Source: Phocoena phocoena (lineage: Eukaryota; Chordata; Mammalia; Artiodactyla; Phocoenidae). Taken from it: DNA of 64,000 bases. Where the stretch lies: positions 63,387,306 through 63,451,305 of the forward strand of contig NC_089236.1 in assembly GCF_963924675.1 (NCBI RefSeq), read 5' to 3'. The translations under genes were made by a program, and so were the position numbers. Every line of letters starts with the position of its first letter. Position 1 is the first letter of the stretch. The notes below the pieces were generated by a model. That model had not been told where the DNA came from, did no database searches, and was given only the letters and a program-made list of their open reading frames with translations. This document shows, one piece after another, positions 35,481-46,920 of this stretch.

Positions 35481-37880
35481 GAGTTAATAAAAGTGACTAC
35501 ACATTATTGGAGATCAAAGCATCAGATTGTGTTTGGACTTCCTTTTACTGACTAGTTTACTTCAATTCAACCAGTGTGAACTTTTATCCAAGAATATAAA
35601 AAATGACATCATTTTATTTTTAAATTATTTAATAAATCACGTAAACTTATATGAAATTCATAAAAATAGAAAAGGTTAAAGCCATGTATTCAATTTATAG
35701 AAATTATTCTGGTGTCTTGAAAAAACTACACAGCTATTGAATAAATAGTAAAATTAAAATTCTAAAGAGAAAGTCAAGAATATGAGAATGCACAAGAAAA
35801 CATTGTATATAATCCATATTTGCAAGGTTTCTAAAAGTCATTTCATTATAATCTTACAGAAATTAAAAAGATGTAAGACTAAAAATCATTATGGTGAATT
35901 TCACTTAAGATCCCAGCATTTTGCCTTTAATTACCTGAGTGTAAATTCAGTCAGAGAGCATGTGCATTAAGAAGCCATTAACATCTTTCTGTATAAAGAG
36001 CACAGAGCTCTTGCTCTCATGCTTTCATTGCATACTCTTTGCTAAAAGGAAGAGTTCTTAACCCTATGAAATTGCTTTCACTAAGCCATCAGAAGGCTCC
36101 CTTTTGAAATCAGTTGAACGGTTGATCCCTGTTTCTTGGAAAGCCTGTAATCCTCTGGGTGATATGTTTAGTGGGAAGAAAGTGGGTGAGCTTAGTTATT
36201 CAACCAGGTAGGACTTGAACCAGAATTTGAACTAACTAGGATTAGTTAGTTCTCTCTTCAATATTAACTTCATCCATCACTTTATAAACAGCAAAGAGTT
36301 GAAGCAAAAGAAATATAGTAAATATCATGTCTATACTTGATTTGGGTGGCTTACTAAAGGCAATAACAAACCTGAAAATAGGCAGTTAAATAAAACTTCC
36401 TTTTCAGCACAGCAATCAATATGTGAGTCTAAGTATTTTCCAGATTCAGAGTTTATGGGTTTCTTTGATATTTGGGGGCCACATTAATTTTCTGCAGCAT
36501 AATAGTAATGTTATTTCTCTCTGTGATCTTGACCTTTGTACTTTGAGATCGCCAGTATCATTTTCAAGAATATTGAAGCATAATGCTTTTGTCTGTGTTT
36601 GCTTTTGTATTTTTTATTTGGTTAAGAATGTAGCTTCCTTTCTTGTTGTCCTTAAGTGAATTGAATCAAAGCGGAAGCAAAAAAGCTCTTCTTGAAAGTC
36701 AGTTATCAGCTCTTGACAAATATCTAAGGATTTCAAAGTCAGTTAGAAACCCCCTCCTTGAGTTAATGGTGCTCCTTTGGAGTGTCTTCCTCATGTCACA
36801 GAAGATTCGTAGGGTGTACAGAGGCTCTCTTCATCTCTTCATGCTTCTTTTCCACCCAACTTTAAGATTTCTTTCCATTGGTCCAGAAGCATATCTCCGT
36901 TTGCTCTTCTCTAGGTGAATGGAATCAGCCTTCCTCCAAATCTCCCTTATGATTACCTGAGAATGTTCCTTATGTCAAATTGTAGCTGACTAGATTCAGA
37001 TCAAGAGACAACTGTAGCTACAACTCAAAATCCCTACTTCAGTATAGCACATCTGTGCTATATTCTCACACTCAATTTTGTCTAATGTATTTCTATTCTA
37101 TGACATTTTGTAAAGTTTTAAGCAAGATCCCTAAAAAATTTGACTGAACTGCTGAAATGTCAATAGTTGAGGTCTAAGGATTTAATGGCTATATAACCTA
37201 GCTTATAGCAACTTAGAAATACATAGTTTTCCTAACTGTGCATTAAGTACTATAAAAAGCAGCTGGAAGCAGACTAGCAAGTTGAAACATTCTAAAGATA
37301 TTGTTTTGTGACTATGCAATATTTGTGTCTTTTTAATGAGGGGAGTGGAAGAGAGGATGTAGATTCCTGTCAATGAACTGCAAGGGTATAATCTAGATGT
37401 TAATTGAGAAATTGTAAACATTCTCAGTATTACTGCTTTTACATTTTTTTGTTGTTTTTCTTAAATGACAAGATCATTCACGGAGCTAGTGATTTCTGCA
37501 AAAGAAACAAGCATATTAGTAACTTATTCTGTTGAAATCTACCATCTTCTTTAAAAATATTTTATTTTTAGAAAACAAATTAGTTAGCAGTGTTATATTC
37601 CACATCATTTTTTCCAAATAGACTTTTATTCACTTAACTGTTATTAAATCATCCAGTATTCATAATAATCCATAAATTGCTTTATATTTGAAATGCAAGT
37701 GATTTTAATTATATGAAATTACTAAGAAGAGAGTTAAGAAAATACATTTTCAGAATAGCTAACTTCCCCCTTTTTCTTCTGTATTAGTCATCTTACTTTT
37801 GTTACCTTCTGATTCATATTATTTTCTGATTGTTTTAGTGTTAATTTTAAAAAGTAGAAGGTAAGCAGATTCCTGAAAGT
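35481..37880. other. Unassigned AT-rich stretch
   Basis: There is no supported gene. Open frames at 36423-36659 and 36643-36918 have no domain I know and overlap in different frames. No confident repeat was seen. Confidence 0.4.
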
Positions 37881-37884
37881 CAAA

Positions 37885-38145
37885 GTACTGTTAGTCTTGT
37901 TGACCCTTGTGTCACCAGACACTAGAAATAGTGCCAAACACGTGGGAGCTACTCAATTACAATTTCTTGAACAAATGAATGAAGGAAGAAAATTTAGGGA
38001 CAAATTGCCCATTGAGTCAAAGCTTGAGCTTGTTTTCATAAATAAAATTAAGCAAAATAATGTAACTCGGTATCCTTTTGCATCTAGCATAAGTCCTGGC
38101 AAATAGTAGGTGCTTAATATTTCCTTTATTCATTAAATTGTTATT
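37885..38145 (+). repeat. L2 3'-end relics (two tails in tandem)
   Basis: One L2-like tail ends near 37985 (CACCAGACACTAGAAATAGT, then TCTTGAACAAATGAATGAAG). Another ends near 38135 (CTAGCATAAGTCCTGGCAAA, then AGTAGGTGCTTAATA). Both are diverged. Confidence 0.55.
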
Positions 38146-38199
38146 TTTATTCTAGTAAGAAGTTAAGACCTTGAACAAATATGTACTTGATGAATAGCT

Positions 38200-38370
38200 G
38201 ATCATTCACAGAAACTAGGAAACAGGTGACTTTATAATTCCTAATTGGAAGAAAGAAACTGAGGCCCAAACTCAATGTCTTTCCCGACGTCCCACCATAG
38301 GGGAATAGGAACTTGAAGCCAATCTTCTGACAGACCCCAGGGTTCTTTTCACTAAGCCAGCACTTCCCCA
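38200..38370 (+). repeat. MIR SINE relic
   Basis: AGAAACTGAGGCCCAAACTC, then CTTTCCCGACGTCCCACC, then GGAACTTGAAGCCAATCTTC, then CCAGGGTTCTTTTCACTAAG follow the MIR 3' half. Confidence 0.7.
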
Positions 38371-39870
38371 AGATGATTCCACAGAAGATATTTAATGGGA
38401 TAAATATATTTTCTCCAAGTATGATCATCTTAAACTGCTTATTTAGGTAGAAATTTTAAGTCCATCAAAGACAGTTTACTTTAAATGTACATTTAACTGT
38501 AAACATAGAATCCCTTTTTAATATTCAAATTTTTCAAAATTCTTTTTCTGTCATGAACTCTAGGTCTGCAAAGTCAGACAAATGACATTTAAATAAGAAA
38601 CAGTGAACTATTTTCAAGGCTACCTTGTCCTTGTGTAAATATTTGAAGTTCCTAATATTGACATGATATTTTATTTATGACAACTGATTAGGGAAATGAA
38701 AATTAGCAATATGAAACTAGTGTTTAAAATCTCTGGACTCTCATCTCTCTTTCAAGTATTTTCCAATATGTTCAGTTTTTGAAAAAATATCTGCCTTTAC
38801 ATGTCCTCTGTGATCTTACATTTAATTGAAAATTACAGAGATGATGATTGACTGCCTCTGATGTTTTTAGAGTTGATCCATCTTTGCTGTCCCTCCTAGG
38901 GTATCCTTCCAAGTATCAGACAGGTGGAATAAAGTGAATCTACACAAAACAGATATGTGATAGATAGATTTACAATGACTATGATTAAGGACTACACCAG
39001 GTCTCTTAATTCAGGGAATTTTTGAGTACCCAGGTCATCACATCTGTTTAACCTACCCTTCATCCTTTGTGCACAGCACTGATACCACTCAAATCCACCA
39101 CACACTTCCCAAATGAGAACTACCTGGAGTGTGAATTTTTCTACCAGTAATTACATTTTATTTAACATGAATATATCTTTTTTCATATATATAATTAAGA
39201 TGAAGAGGGTCATTATAATCAAATCAACCAAGAGAGGGGCACCTCCAGTTTAACGTTTGTTGTATTCAGTGCTATTTGTTTTGTGAAGCACTGACTCTGG
39301 ATATCATTACTTTTATGTGTTTCAAGACAGTAACTCATTCATTCATTACTAACACATTCATTCCCCTGAACTCACTGTTTTAATGCTCTTTATATCTGTT
39401 AAAGCAATGAAGCATCTTATTCTACCACTATAATAATTTGGAGCTAGGAGGAATTTGGAAATTGTTTTATAATTAAGAAAACCAAGTCACTGAGGGACTC
39501 ACAGTTCATGAACATTTGTGGTGTTATCTACTATGAGCCACGTGGTCTGCTCCATTGTGGACTCATTCACAGACCCTTCTGATGGAAAATCCAACACATG
39601 GAGACCCCTTCACAGCATAAATGTACAAGTTTATAGGTTAAACTCAGGTCAGATGTTTAAAGCGTATCAGTAAACCAAAATCGTATTTTCCCCAGTCAGG
39701 TGTGTTTTCCTATCTCATACACTTAAAGACAAAGACCTCAGTAAGTCTTAATAAATTTTCATACAAAATACAAAGTACTCCACATGATAAATAATTGAAT
39801 CTAACATTCAACCATGCATTGGAAAAGGAAAGTTTGCCCTCCTGTCTTCTGATAAGTGTCCTTGAAGAAG
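38371..39870. other. Unassigned AT-rich stretch
   Basis: There is no gene or confident repeat. It contains the first copy (39604-39645) of a 42-bp direct repeat described in the findings. Confidence 0.4.
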
Positions 39871-39876
39871 GAAAGT

Positions 39877-40085
39877 ATATACTAAATATAAAGTAGATAA
39901 CCAACAAGGACCTACTGTATAGCACAAGGAACTATACTCAATATTTTGTAACAACCTATAAGGGGAAAGAATCTGAAAAGGAATGTATGTATGTATATAT
40001 ATAACTGAATCACTTTGCTGTACACTTGAAACTAACACAACATTGTAAATCAACTATGCTTCAATTTTAAAAAGTTAAAAAAAGG
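39877..40085 (+). mobile_element. Short 5'-truncated LINE-1 3' end
   Basis: This is a plus-strand L1 3' UTR: AGTAGATAACCAACAAGGAC, CTACTGTATAGCACAAGGAA, AACTGAATCACTTTGCTGTA, ACACTTGAAACTAACACAAC, and an A-rich end near 40075. It is the same 3' UTR type as the 5'-inverted copy at 24.3 kb. Target-site duplications are unclear. Confidence 0.82.
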
Positions 40086-40794
40086 AACATATCACAAATT
40101 CTCAATTACTGGACATTAAGGGCAATTTGTTGTCTATTACAATATTCACTTTTTTGCAGATTTTAAAATGTGATTAATATTAACCTTCACTAATGATTTT
40201 TCTAATCATGATTTGAATGACCCCTTCACAACATAAATGTACGAGTGTATAGGTTAAACTCGTGAATGTGAAGCTCGAAATTAACATCTTGAAATTCTCC
40301 AGAAGACAAAATGTTAGTTTATTTGTAAATATTCAATGATAACTGAATTAAAATTTTTCTGAGTTTTTTTCTAATACTAAGAAATTAGCTCTTTATTGAT
40401 TCACTTTAAATTGGAGAATGTGAAAAATTGAATGCATCAAGATTTCTTTCACTGGTTTCTAGACTAATGTGAAGAGGCAGGAAAATTATTTCCAAGGATA
40501 CACAGTCTGAATTATGTGTGGAAAAAAGGAAGGTCTATCTAAAAACAATGTTTTTGTCGCTTAATTCTCTAAGTGTTCTATGCACCTTTAAAGGGGAAAA
40601 AAAGTTGTTTTTAACCACTAATTGGTAAAATGATCTATTGGTAATCTTTACAAACTAATCCCTATTTTTTAATGGAAATTTATATTTGAGATTTTAAACC
40701 ACCTACTCCTTCATTAAATTAAGAAGCCATTATTTCAAATATAGACATTATTTATTCTTTTTTTAAAATACTAAGTCCAAGTTTGTAATAAAAA
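40086..40794. other. Unassigned AT-rich stretch
   Basis: No gene is recognised. It holds the second copy (40220-40261) of the 42-bp direct repeat. Confidence 0.4.
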
Positions 40795-40992
40795 ATTACT
40801 GGGGCTTCCCTGGTGGCGCAGTGGTTGAGAGTCCACCTGCCAATGCAGGGGACGGGGGTTCGTGCTCCGGTCCGGGAAGATCCCACATGCCGTGGAGTGG
40901 CTGGGCCCGTGAGCCGTGGCCGCTGAGCCTGCGCATCCGGAGCCTGTGCTCCGCAACGGGAGAGGCCACAGCAGTGAGAGGCCTGCATACCG

Positions 40993-41026
<34 letters not shown>

Positions 41027-41036
41027 TATATTACTG
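40795..41036 (+). mobile_element. CHR-type SINE with (TA)n grown from its tail
   Basis: Plus-strand full-length SINE from 40802. It retains the 15-bp segment, with GAGCCTG twice. A poly(A) run of about 18 is followed directly by (TA)10 at 41011-41030. The flanking repeat is ATTACTG (40795-40801 and 41030-41036). The tail has mutated into a dinucleotide microsatellite. Confidence 0.88.
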
Positions 41037-42529
41037 AGCTTATTCTCTTGGTACTACTTATTGAGACCTATGCTTCAAATTAACTTTTTTTCTTCTACTG
41101 CTTACAGAAATTAAATAAGAGTTATGCAAATTGGTACATAGCATTGCCCTGCACTAGGAAAATGTAGGTTAACAAAAAATTCTTTTGAAGACTTATGAAT
41201 AGAATAAATAGAAATTTGATAGAATATTAAGACCTAAAACAATCTAGGTAAGTATTGTGTGATCAGTCTGATTTTATTGTATAATAAATTTAAAGAAAAA
41301 TCCATAATGAATAAGAGAACGATGATAAATATTGAAAAACAATAGAAGTATATTGGAAAAAATAACTTCAATTAACTTTATGGAGGGAAAATATTGGTCT
41401 ATAAGAGAGAAGGTCCAAAAGTAACATACATTAACAAAGCACTTGATGATGCTTGTAATTAATTTAATAAACTATTGTCTTGAATATTAACACTGTTACC
41501 TATATTGAAAACCAAAGTATTAAGTAATGCCATATCAAGTTGAAGAATATGCTCAAAGTTTTATTTTTATAAATTCCTTTATTTAAATTCTCAGAATTCT
41601 GACACAGAATGAATTATAAATATGCTTACTTTATGGACACCTTGAGATATAAAAATGTTTCTTTACATCTTGAACTGTTCTAATCTATTTAGCAAAGGCA
41701 CAGATGCTTCTCCTCTGTGTTAGGCATTGTAAAGTTGAACATTTCATTTGATTCTACAGGCCTTCATTTCCTGCAATGTAAAATTAAACAGACTAGGCTA
41801 AATAAACTAGAACATCCTTCAGTTTTTGATTCTGTCCTGCAAATGACTTTTCAGAGAAACATATATCAGGCGTGAATTTAATTATCATTTAAATTGATAA
41901 AAAACAAATTCATCTTAAAACTATCTATGGAGATTCTGTTACTAAGCCACATGACAAACTGTAAAAAGATCTTTACAAAACAGTGAAGGAATTTTACTTG
42001 TACTAATTTACTTGTTATTTTTGAAAATAAAAATTGTAGCCTATCTACACTTCTGGCTAACTTTTGAAAGAATATTAGTTCCTTATGCATAATGATCACA
42101 GATGTTGGCAATTAGTGACCTAATTTAAACATTTAATAGCTATTGTACCACACAACAGTAAAACATAAACAACTACCAAAAAACCCCAACATTACTTCAA
42201 CTTCAATGATTTAAAAAAAACATTAAAAATAATTGTCCATGTGATCAGAAGATCCATATAACAAATACAGAATTTATCTCCTAATTTTATAAAGTTATTT
42301 ACAATGTGAAAATATCCCAAAGGTACTGAAAAATCTAGCATACTTTATTTTGCTCATTTTAAACAAATACAAAATAAGTAACCAAAATCTTGTATAAAAC
42401 AAAACCTTATATTTAAATAGTCTAGATCTCTATAAGTAAACACTTATCTAAAATAAACATTCGCTACTTCTTTGATTTTTTGTAGTCCCTTGTTTCAACA
42501 ATACTATATAGTTTTAAATATGTATCTGT
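41037..42529. other. Unassigned AT-rich stretch
   Basis: No coding evidence or confident repeat. A weak MIR-like patch at about 41755-41800 (CTTCATTTCCTGCAATGTAA) is too short to call. Confidence 0.4.
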
Positions 42530-42674
42530 TAACTCATAAGTGTGTTCATCAAATATTTAGTGAGCTACTTTGCATTTTCTATTAGGCAGTGTGTTAAATA
42601 TGGTGAGTGGAACAAACAAGCCTGACGTCCAAGAGTGCACTTTCATGGAGAGATAGACTGCAAATCAATAATTA

Positions 42675-42910
42675 CAGTTGACCCTTCAGCAGTGTGTGGA
42701 TGAGGGGCCCCAAGCCTCTGCACAATTGAAAACTCACATAATTTATAGTTGACCTTTGCAATACTAAGTTCTTCTGTATCCATGGTTCCGCATCCATGGA
42801 TTATTCCAATGCTGGATGACATTGGCAGTGCTGTAGTATTTATTATTGAAAAACATCCACGTGTAAGTGCACCCACGCAGTTTAAACCCAGGTTATTCAA
42901 GGGTCAACTG
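42675..42910. mobile_element. Tigger/pogo-like MITE with TIRs and TA duplication
   Basis: It starts CAGTTGACCCTT at 42675 and ends in the inverted AAGGGTCAACTG at 42910, flanked by TA at 42673-42674 and 42911-42912. This is the hallmark of a Tc1/mariner-type element. A TIR-like motif (TAGTTGACCTTT) also occurs inside near 42747. It is non-autonomous: no transposase frame fits in 236 bp. Confidence 0.82.
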
Positions 42911-42959
42911 TACACACCCAATGGTATTTCTGTAGTGGATGCCTTTGTCCTTTAGGTGT

Positions 42960-43197
42960 TGTGGTAGACTGAAGAGTGGCCTCTAAAGATGTCCACATCC
43001 TAATTCTTGGAAACTGTGAATATGTTACTTTGTATGGCAAAGAGATTTTGCAGATGTGATTAAGGATCTTGAGACGGGAAGATTACACTGGATTATATTG
43101 GTATCTCCAGTCTAATCACATAGTGCTTAAAAGTGGAGAAGCTTTGTAGGCCATGGTCAGAGATAAATCTTGTTAACCTGTAATAGAAAACTAACTA
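42960..43197 (+). repeat. Old solo LTR (MLT2/ERVL-like), internally deleted
   Basis: It begins TGTGGTAGACTGAAGAGTGG. It continues CCTCTAAAGATGTCCACATC, AACTGTGAATATGTTAC, GCAGATGTGATTAAGGATCT and GGATTATATTGG, then jumps to the LTR end TAATAGAAAACTAACTA. About half of the usual LTR is missing inside. There is no internal retroviral coding region. Confidence 0.72.
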
Positions 43198-43420
43198 AGG
43201 AACACAGGGGAAGTTGGACTTAACTGAGCAAGTGAGGGGAAGATTCAGGTAGAAAAACCCTATGTGAAATTTATAGATGGTTAGAAATTCACTAGGCAGA
43301 CAAGTTGGAAGAGCTGTCTAGGTGAAGGAACAGCACTGATGAAGTCATAGAGAAGTTAAATAATGTGTTATGAGAATTTCTAATTGTTCAAAATTGGTGA
43401 CTAATAAAATGCTAGATGGA

Positions 43421-45800
43421 ATGGAAGGAGAAATAATTTATGTTCAGATATTGTTACTTATTATTCAAAAGAATGGAAATAATTTTCTTACACCTCATGG
43501 ACAATTTTACCTGTGTGTAAATGGACAAAAAACAACATTTTTTTGTGCGAAGCACCAAACATTTTTCATCCATGGCCAAATGAAGAGTCATGAGTCAAGG
43601 TTACCCTGTCTTTACCTCATGGGACCTCAGAGGCAGATAGCTCTGCTTTTCTCAAATCTCTTCAACTTTTCTCTGCAGAATAGCTTTCTCTCCTCCTTTG
43701 CTTCATTGTACTTCACAGCTTTGAATTGTACATGACTTTGTCTAGACTTAGTTTTATAAGATCTTTCATTTCTACCTGAGTTGAATCTAATTGTCTCAGT
43801 TTTCCAATTCAAAATTTATGAAAGGAAGAGTCTATTTCGGTAAGCTTGGACTAATGAATTGAATTTCCATAAAGCAAGGGGCATGGGACAGGCGTCCACC
43901 TCTGTCACTCAGCTGTGACGAGCGAAGTGAATGGGCTTATTTAGGGGACGAAAGGACCACATAGGCCAACCTCTTCAGAGGAGGCTCTGGTGAAAGGTAA
44001 ATGGACTGGGCCTATAGTGGACCATCTATCTTTTTGACATTTGTTGTATTTCTAAGTTGTAATGCTCTGTTAGGCTGTGATTTCAAGGATTGTGACTTTT
44101 TCATCTTTGTGACTCCAATAGCAAAAATTTAAACATTAAGTCAGCAGAATTGAAAGGACATTTCTGAGTAAAATATTTTTGTGTTGGTGAAAGATGGGTA
44201 CACAGGAAAGTATATAGATCAAGTATTGTATAATAAGATACTACGCCGGACACCTGACAATACAAAAAATAAAAAAGTTAAGAATGTGCTAGCTAACAAC
44301 AGGACTATTGTGTCCAGCCATGGCCACCATGTTTTTGTTGCACACTAAGCAGTTAAAGTTCAAACAGAACAGGATGACTGGGATGGAGAGATGTATGGGC
44401 ATCATATCATGTAGCAAAATATTTGAAAAACATACAAGTACAAAAAAAATTAGATTCATTCCATGAGAGATAGGATAGTTATTTTTAATTAATTAAAGAA
44501 CTCTAATTTGAAAAATGAAATAGAAGTACATCTAGACCTTAAGAGAATAAATAAAGTGCTTCTCAGGAACCTGGAAATAATGTAAACTGGATATCTACTA
44601 AAGCTATAAAAATAATAACGTCTAACACTATAACATGGATATTTCCAATCTTAGCAGAATTGTGACCTCCACACTGATAAGATTATTAGCTGGATGAACC
44701 ATGGACCTATATGGATAGATGGCACCATTATTTTCCCCCTTGGTGTCATTCACCATTGAGTCATGTAAGCTACTGTTTATCAGAATTTTACTTACAGCTT
44801 ATCATGCTCTTAATGGATGCAAAATACCTATGACAAAATCTGTGTCCACCAGGAATGGGTCTGCTATACAATGGAATTATAGAAATGTGAATGTGGAAAA
44901 AGCAAATATTGTCAAGAGGCCTCCAAGAATGTCCATGAGAGAGTACAACTTGACACAGGGCATTTATCTGTCCAAACCAAGTGGTTTGTGAATCTCTATT
45001 GAATAGTTGGATCCATTGCATCATTAAATATTTGAATTAAATAATAAATTTCCTTTGTTCTTATTTCATGCTCAATCAACTTTTTGATTATAATTTGTGT
45101 TACCCTGTAGCTTGTTACATTGAGACAATATGATATGCAGAGGAAATCAGGGCCTAACTCATTCAATTTTCCTTTACATTATAAGTTTAAAATATTAGCA
45201 TTATGCTTTATTTATTTCAGTTGCCTGTGAGTAATTCTCCCTGAGTCCAATCCACACCTGTGTTAAGTACAGGGTAGCATCTCAAGCCCAGTGAGCAGGA
45301 TACTGGCATCTTGTAAGGTGTGTCTGCTTCTCTGTAGAAATCTTGAGTACCCTTTAAGATCTTGTCATTATAAATATACAAGTTCGCTCTTGCTTTTCTT
45401 TCTATATATAATGTATATTTTTCTACATGTTCACTGTGATACCAATCAGCATCCCAAAAGATTTCTTTTATGAAATACAACAAACTGATTCCATGATTTA
45501 TACAGATAAAGAAATGTGCAGGAATAACCAAGAAAATATTTTTTAAAGTACAATGATTGTAGTCCTCCCTTGCTACGTGCCCCAAAAGCTCATTAACCTA
45601 TAATGGAAAAAACAGAGTAATATGTACATGAATAGAAAAAAATAGTTTCCATCAAGAAATACTTTGATAGTGTTGTCATTTTAAAACAGGAAGTGTATTC
45701 AGTAAATGATGTTTTGAGTACTGTCTACTCATTGGTAAGTAAATAAACACCTTCCTTACACCACACATCTTCACACCATACAGCCTCACACATACATTTC
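43421..45800. other. Unassigned AT-rich stretch
   Basis: Open frames at 43370-43735, 44719-44991 and 45217-45585 show no domains I recognise. They overlap frames on the opposite strand and carry no visible coding bias, so I treat them as chance. The 44690-45000 stretch might be an old retroelement relic, but I could not place it. Confidence 0.35.
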
Positions 45801-46007
45801 AGAGGAAGTCAAAAGCTAAAATTAAACATGTTCAAAGAGTAAGAAATAACAGTGGAAAATCATCTTATAATATTTGATGAGAAAGACCTTACTAAGAAAA
45901 AAACCTCAGATACCATAATGCAAATATTTACATATTTGACAAAACTAAAATTAAGTATTTCTTAATGTTAAAATATAACTGGAGATATAAATGACAATTA
46001 GAAGAAA

Positions 46008-46050
<43 letters not shown>

Positions 46051-46920
46051 CTGTACGCGGGCCTCTCACTGTTGTGGCCTCTCCCATTGCGGAGCACAGG
46101 CTCCGGACGCGCAGGCTCAGTGGCCATGGCTCACGGGCCCAGCCGCTCTGCGGCATGTGGGATCTTCCCAGACCGGGGCACGAACCCGTGTCCCCTGCAT
46201 CAGCAGGCGGACTCTCAACCACTGCACCACCAGGGAAGCCCTAGAAGAAAATATTTTTAACAAATATAATAGGTTTAGGATTATCACCGTTGAAACGATG
46301 AGAGAAAGATACCCAATAAAAATAATGTTCTAAGATTAAGAACACACAATTCACAGAGCAAGAATTATAAAAATTTTCATATATGAACAGGTGCTTGACC
46401 TCACAATATTCTAAGAAATATATTTAAACAATAATGGTTATTTTATGTACTTGACCATCAACAGAAAGACTGATAATACCTGCTGCAGATGAGGATACAA
46501 AAAAATTGAACCAATCATAGACTGTATAGGTAAATCCATTTTGAAAGAAAATTTAGCCCTATTTTCAAATTTAATATATGCATCCCCTTTGACAAGGGAT
46601 TTTCTCACCAGGAATCTATCCTAGAGTAATCGTCACACATTCCTACCAGAATGTAAGCATGGAATATCCACTGCAGAATTGTGTGTATCATACTATAAAA
46701 TGGAAAACAAACTAAGTGTCCATAAATAAGGTCATAATTGAATAAATTATGATATACCTAAACTACAGCCTTTAAAGTGAATGGCACAGAACTATAAATA
46801 CTGGCAAGGATCAATTTCTAAGCTATGAAGTCAAGGAGGAAAAAAAGACGAGACAATCCATAAATTATGTTCTTATATATGTAGAAATAAGGTATGTGTG
46901 TATGTACATGTACAGAGGGG
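45800..46920 (+). repeat. Old LINE-1 ORF2 C-terminal/3' relic, split by a SINE
   Basis: L1 landmarks run in order on the plus strand: a GCTTGACCTCACAATATTCT segment, ACTGATAATACCTGCTGCAG, GAATCTATCCTAGAGTAATC, CACACATTCCTACCAGAATG, AAAATGGAAAACAAACTAAG and TGTCCATAAATAAGG. These correspond to the C-terminal ORF2 of an old L1. It is full of stops. The SINE at 46011-46241 inserted into it. Confidence 0.72.
45999..46258 (-). mobile_element. CHR-type SINE, young, with 40-nt tail and 17-bp duplications
   Basis: Minus-strand SINE with an unbroken T run at 46011-46050 and 5' end at 46241. Perfect duplications TAGAAGAAAATATTTTT lie at 45999-46015 and 46242-46258. The right copy continues TTTTT/AA, an ideal L1 endonuclease site. 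The long pure tail and perfect 17-bp repeats mark it as the youngest-looking SINE in the window. Confidence 0.93.

Larger units (their letters stand above)
42530..43420 (-). repeat. L2 3' relic split by two later insertions
   Basis: The left part (42530-42672) has a TCATCAAATATTTAGTGAGC start and 'GGCAGTGTGTTAAATATGGTGAG', the L2 tail in reverse complement. The right part (about 43198-43420) continues with L2-like 'GCAAGTGAGGGGAAGATTCAGG..GGAACAGCACTGATGA'. Between them lie a Tigger-like element and an MLT2-like LTR. Confidence 0.6.

Noticed and set aside
43370..43735. 121-codon plus-strand frame
   Set aside because: Its start lies in an L2 relic and there is no domain or coding bias. Treated as chance.
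44690..45000. Possible retroviral coding relic
   Set aside because: One short frame piece looked protein-like, but no motif or neighbouring LTR supports it.
45217..45585. 122-codon minus-strand frame
   Set aside because: No recognisable domain, AT-rich low-bias codons, and overlap by a plus-strand frame. Frames of this length are expected by chance in 64 kb.
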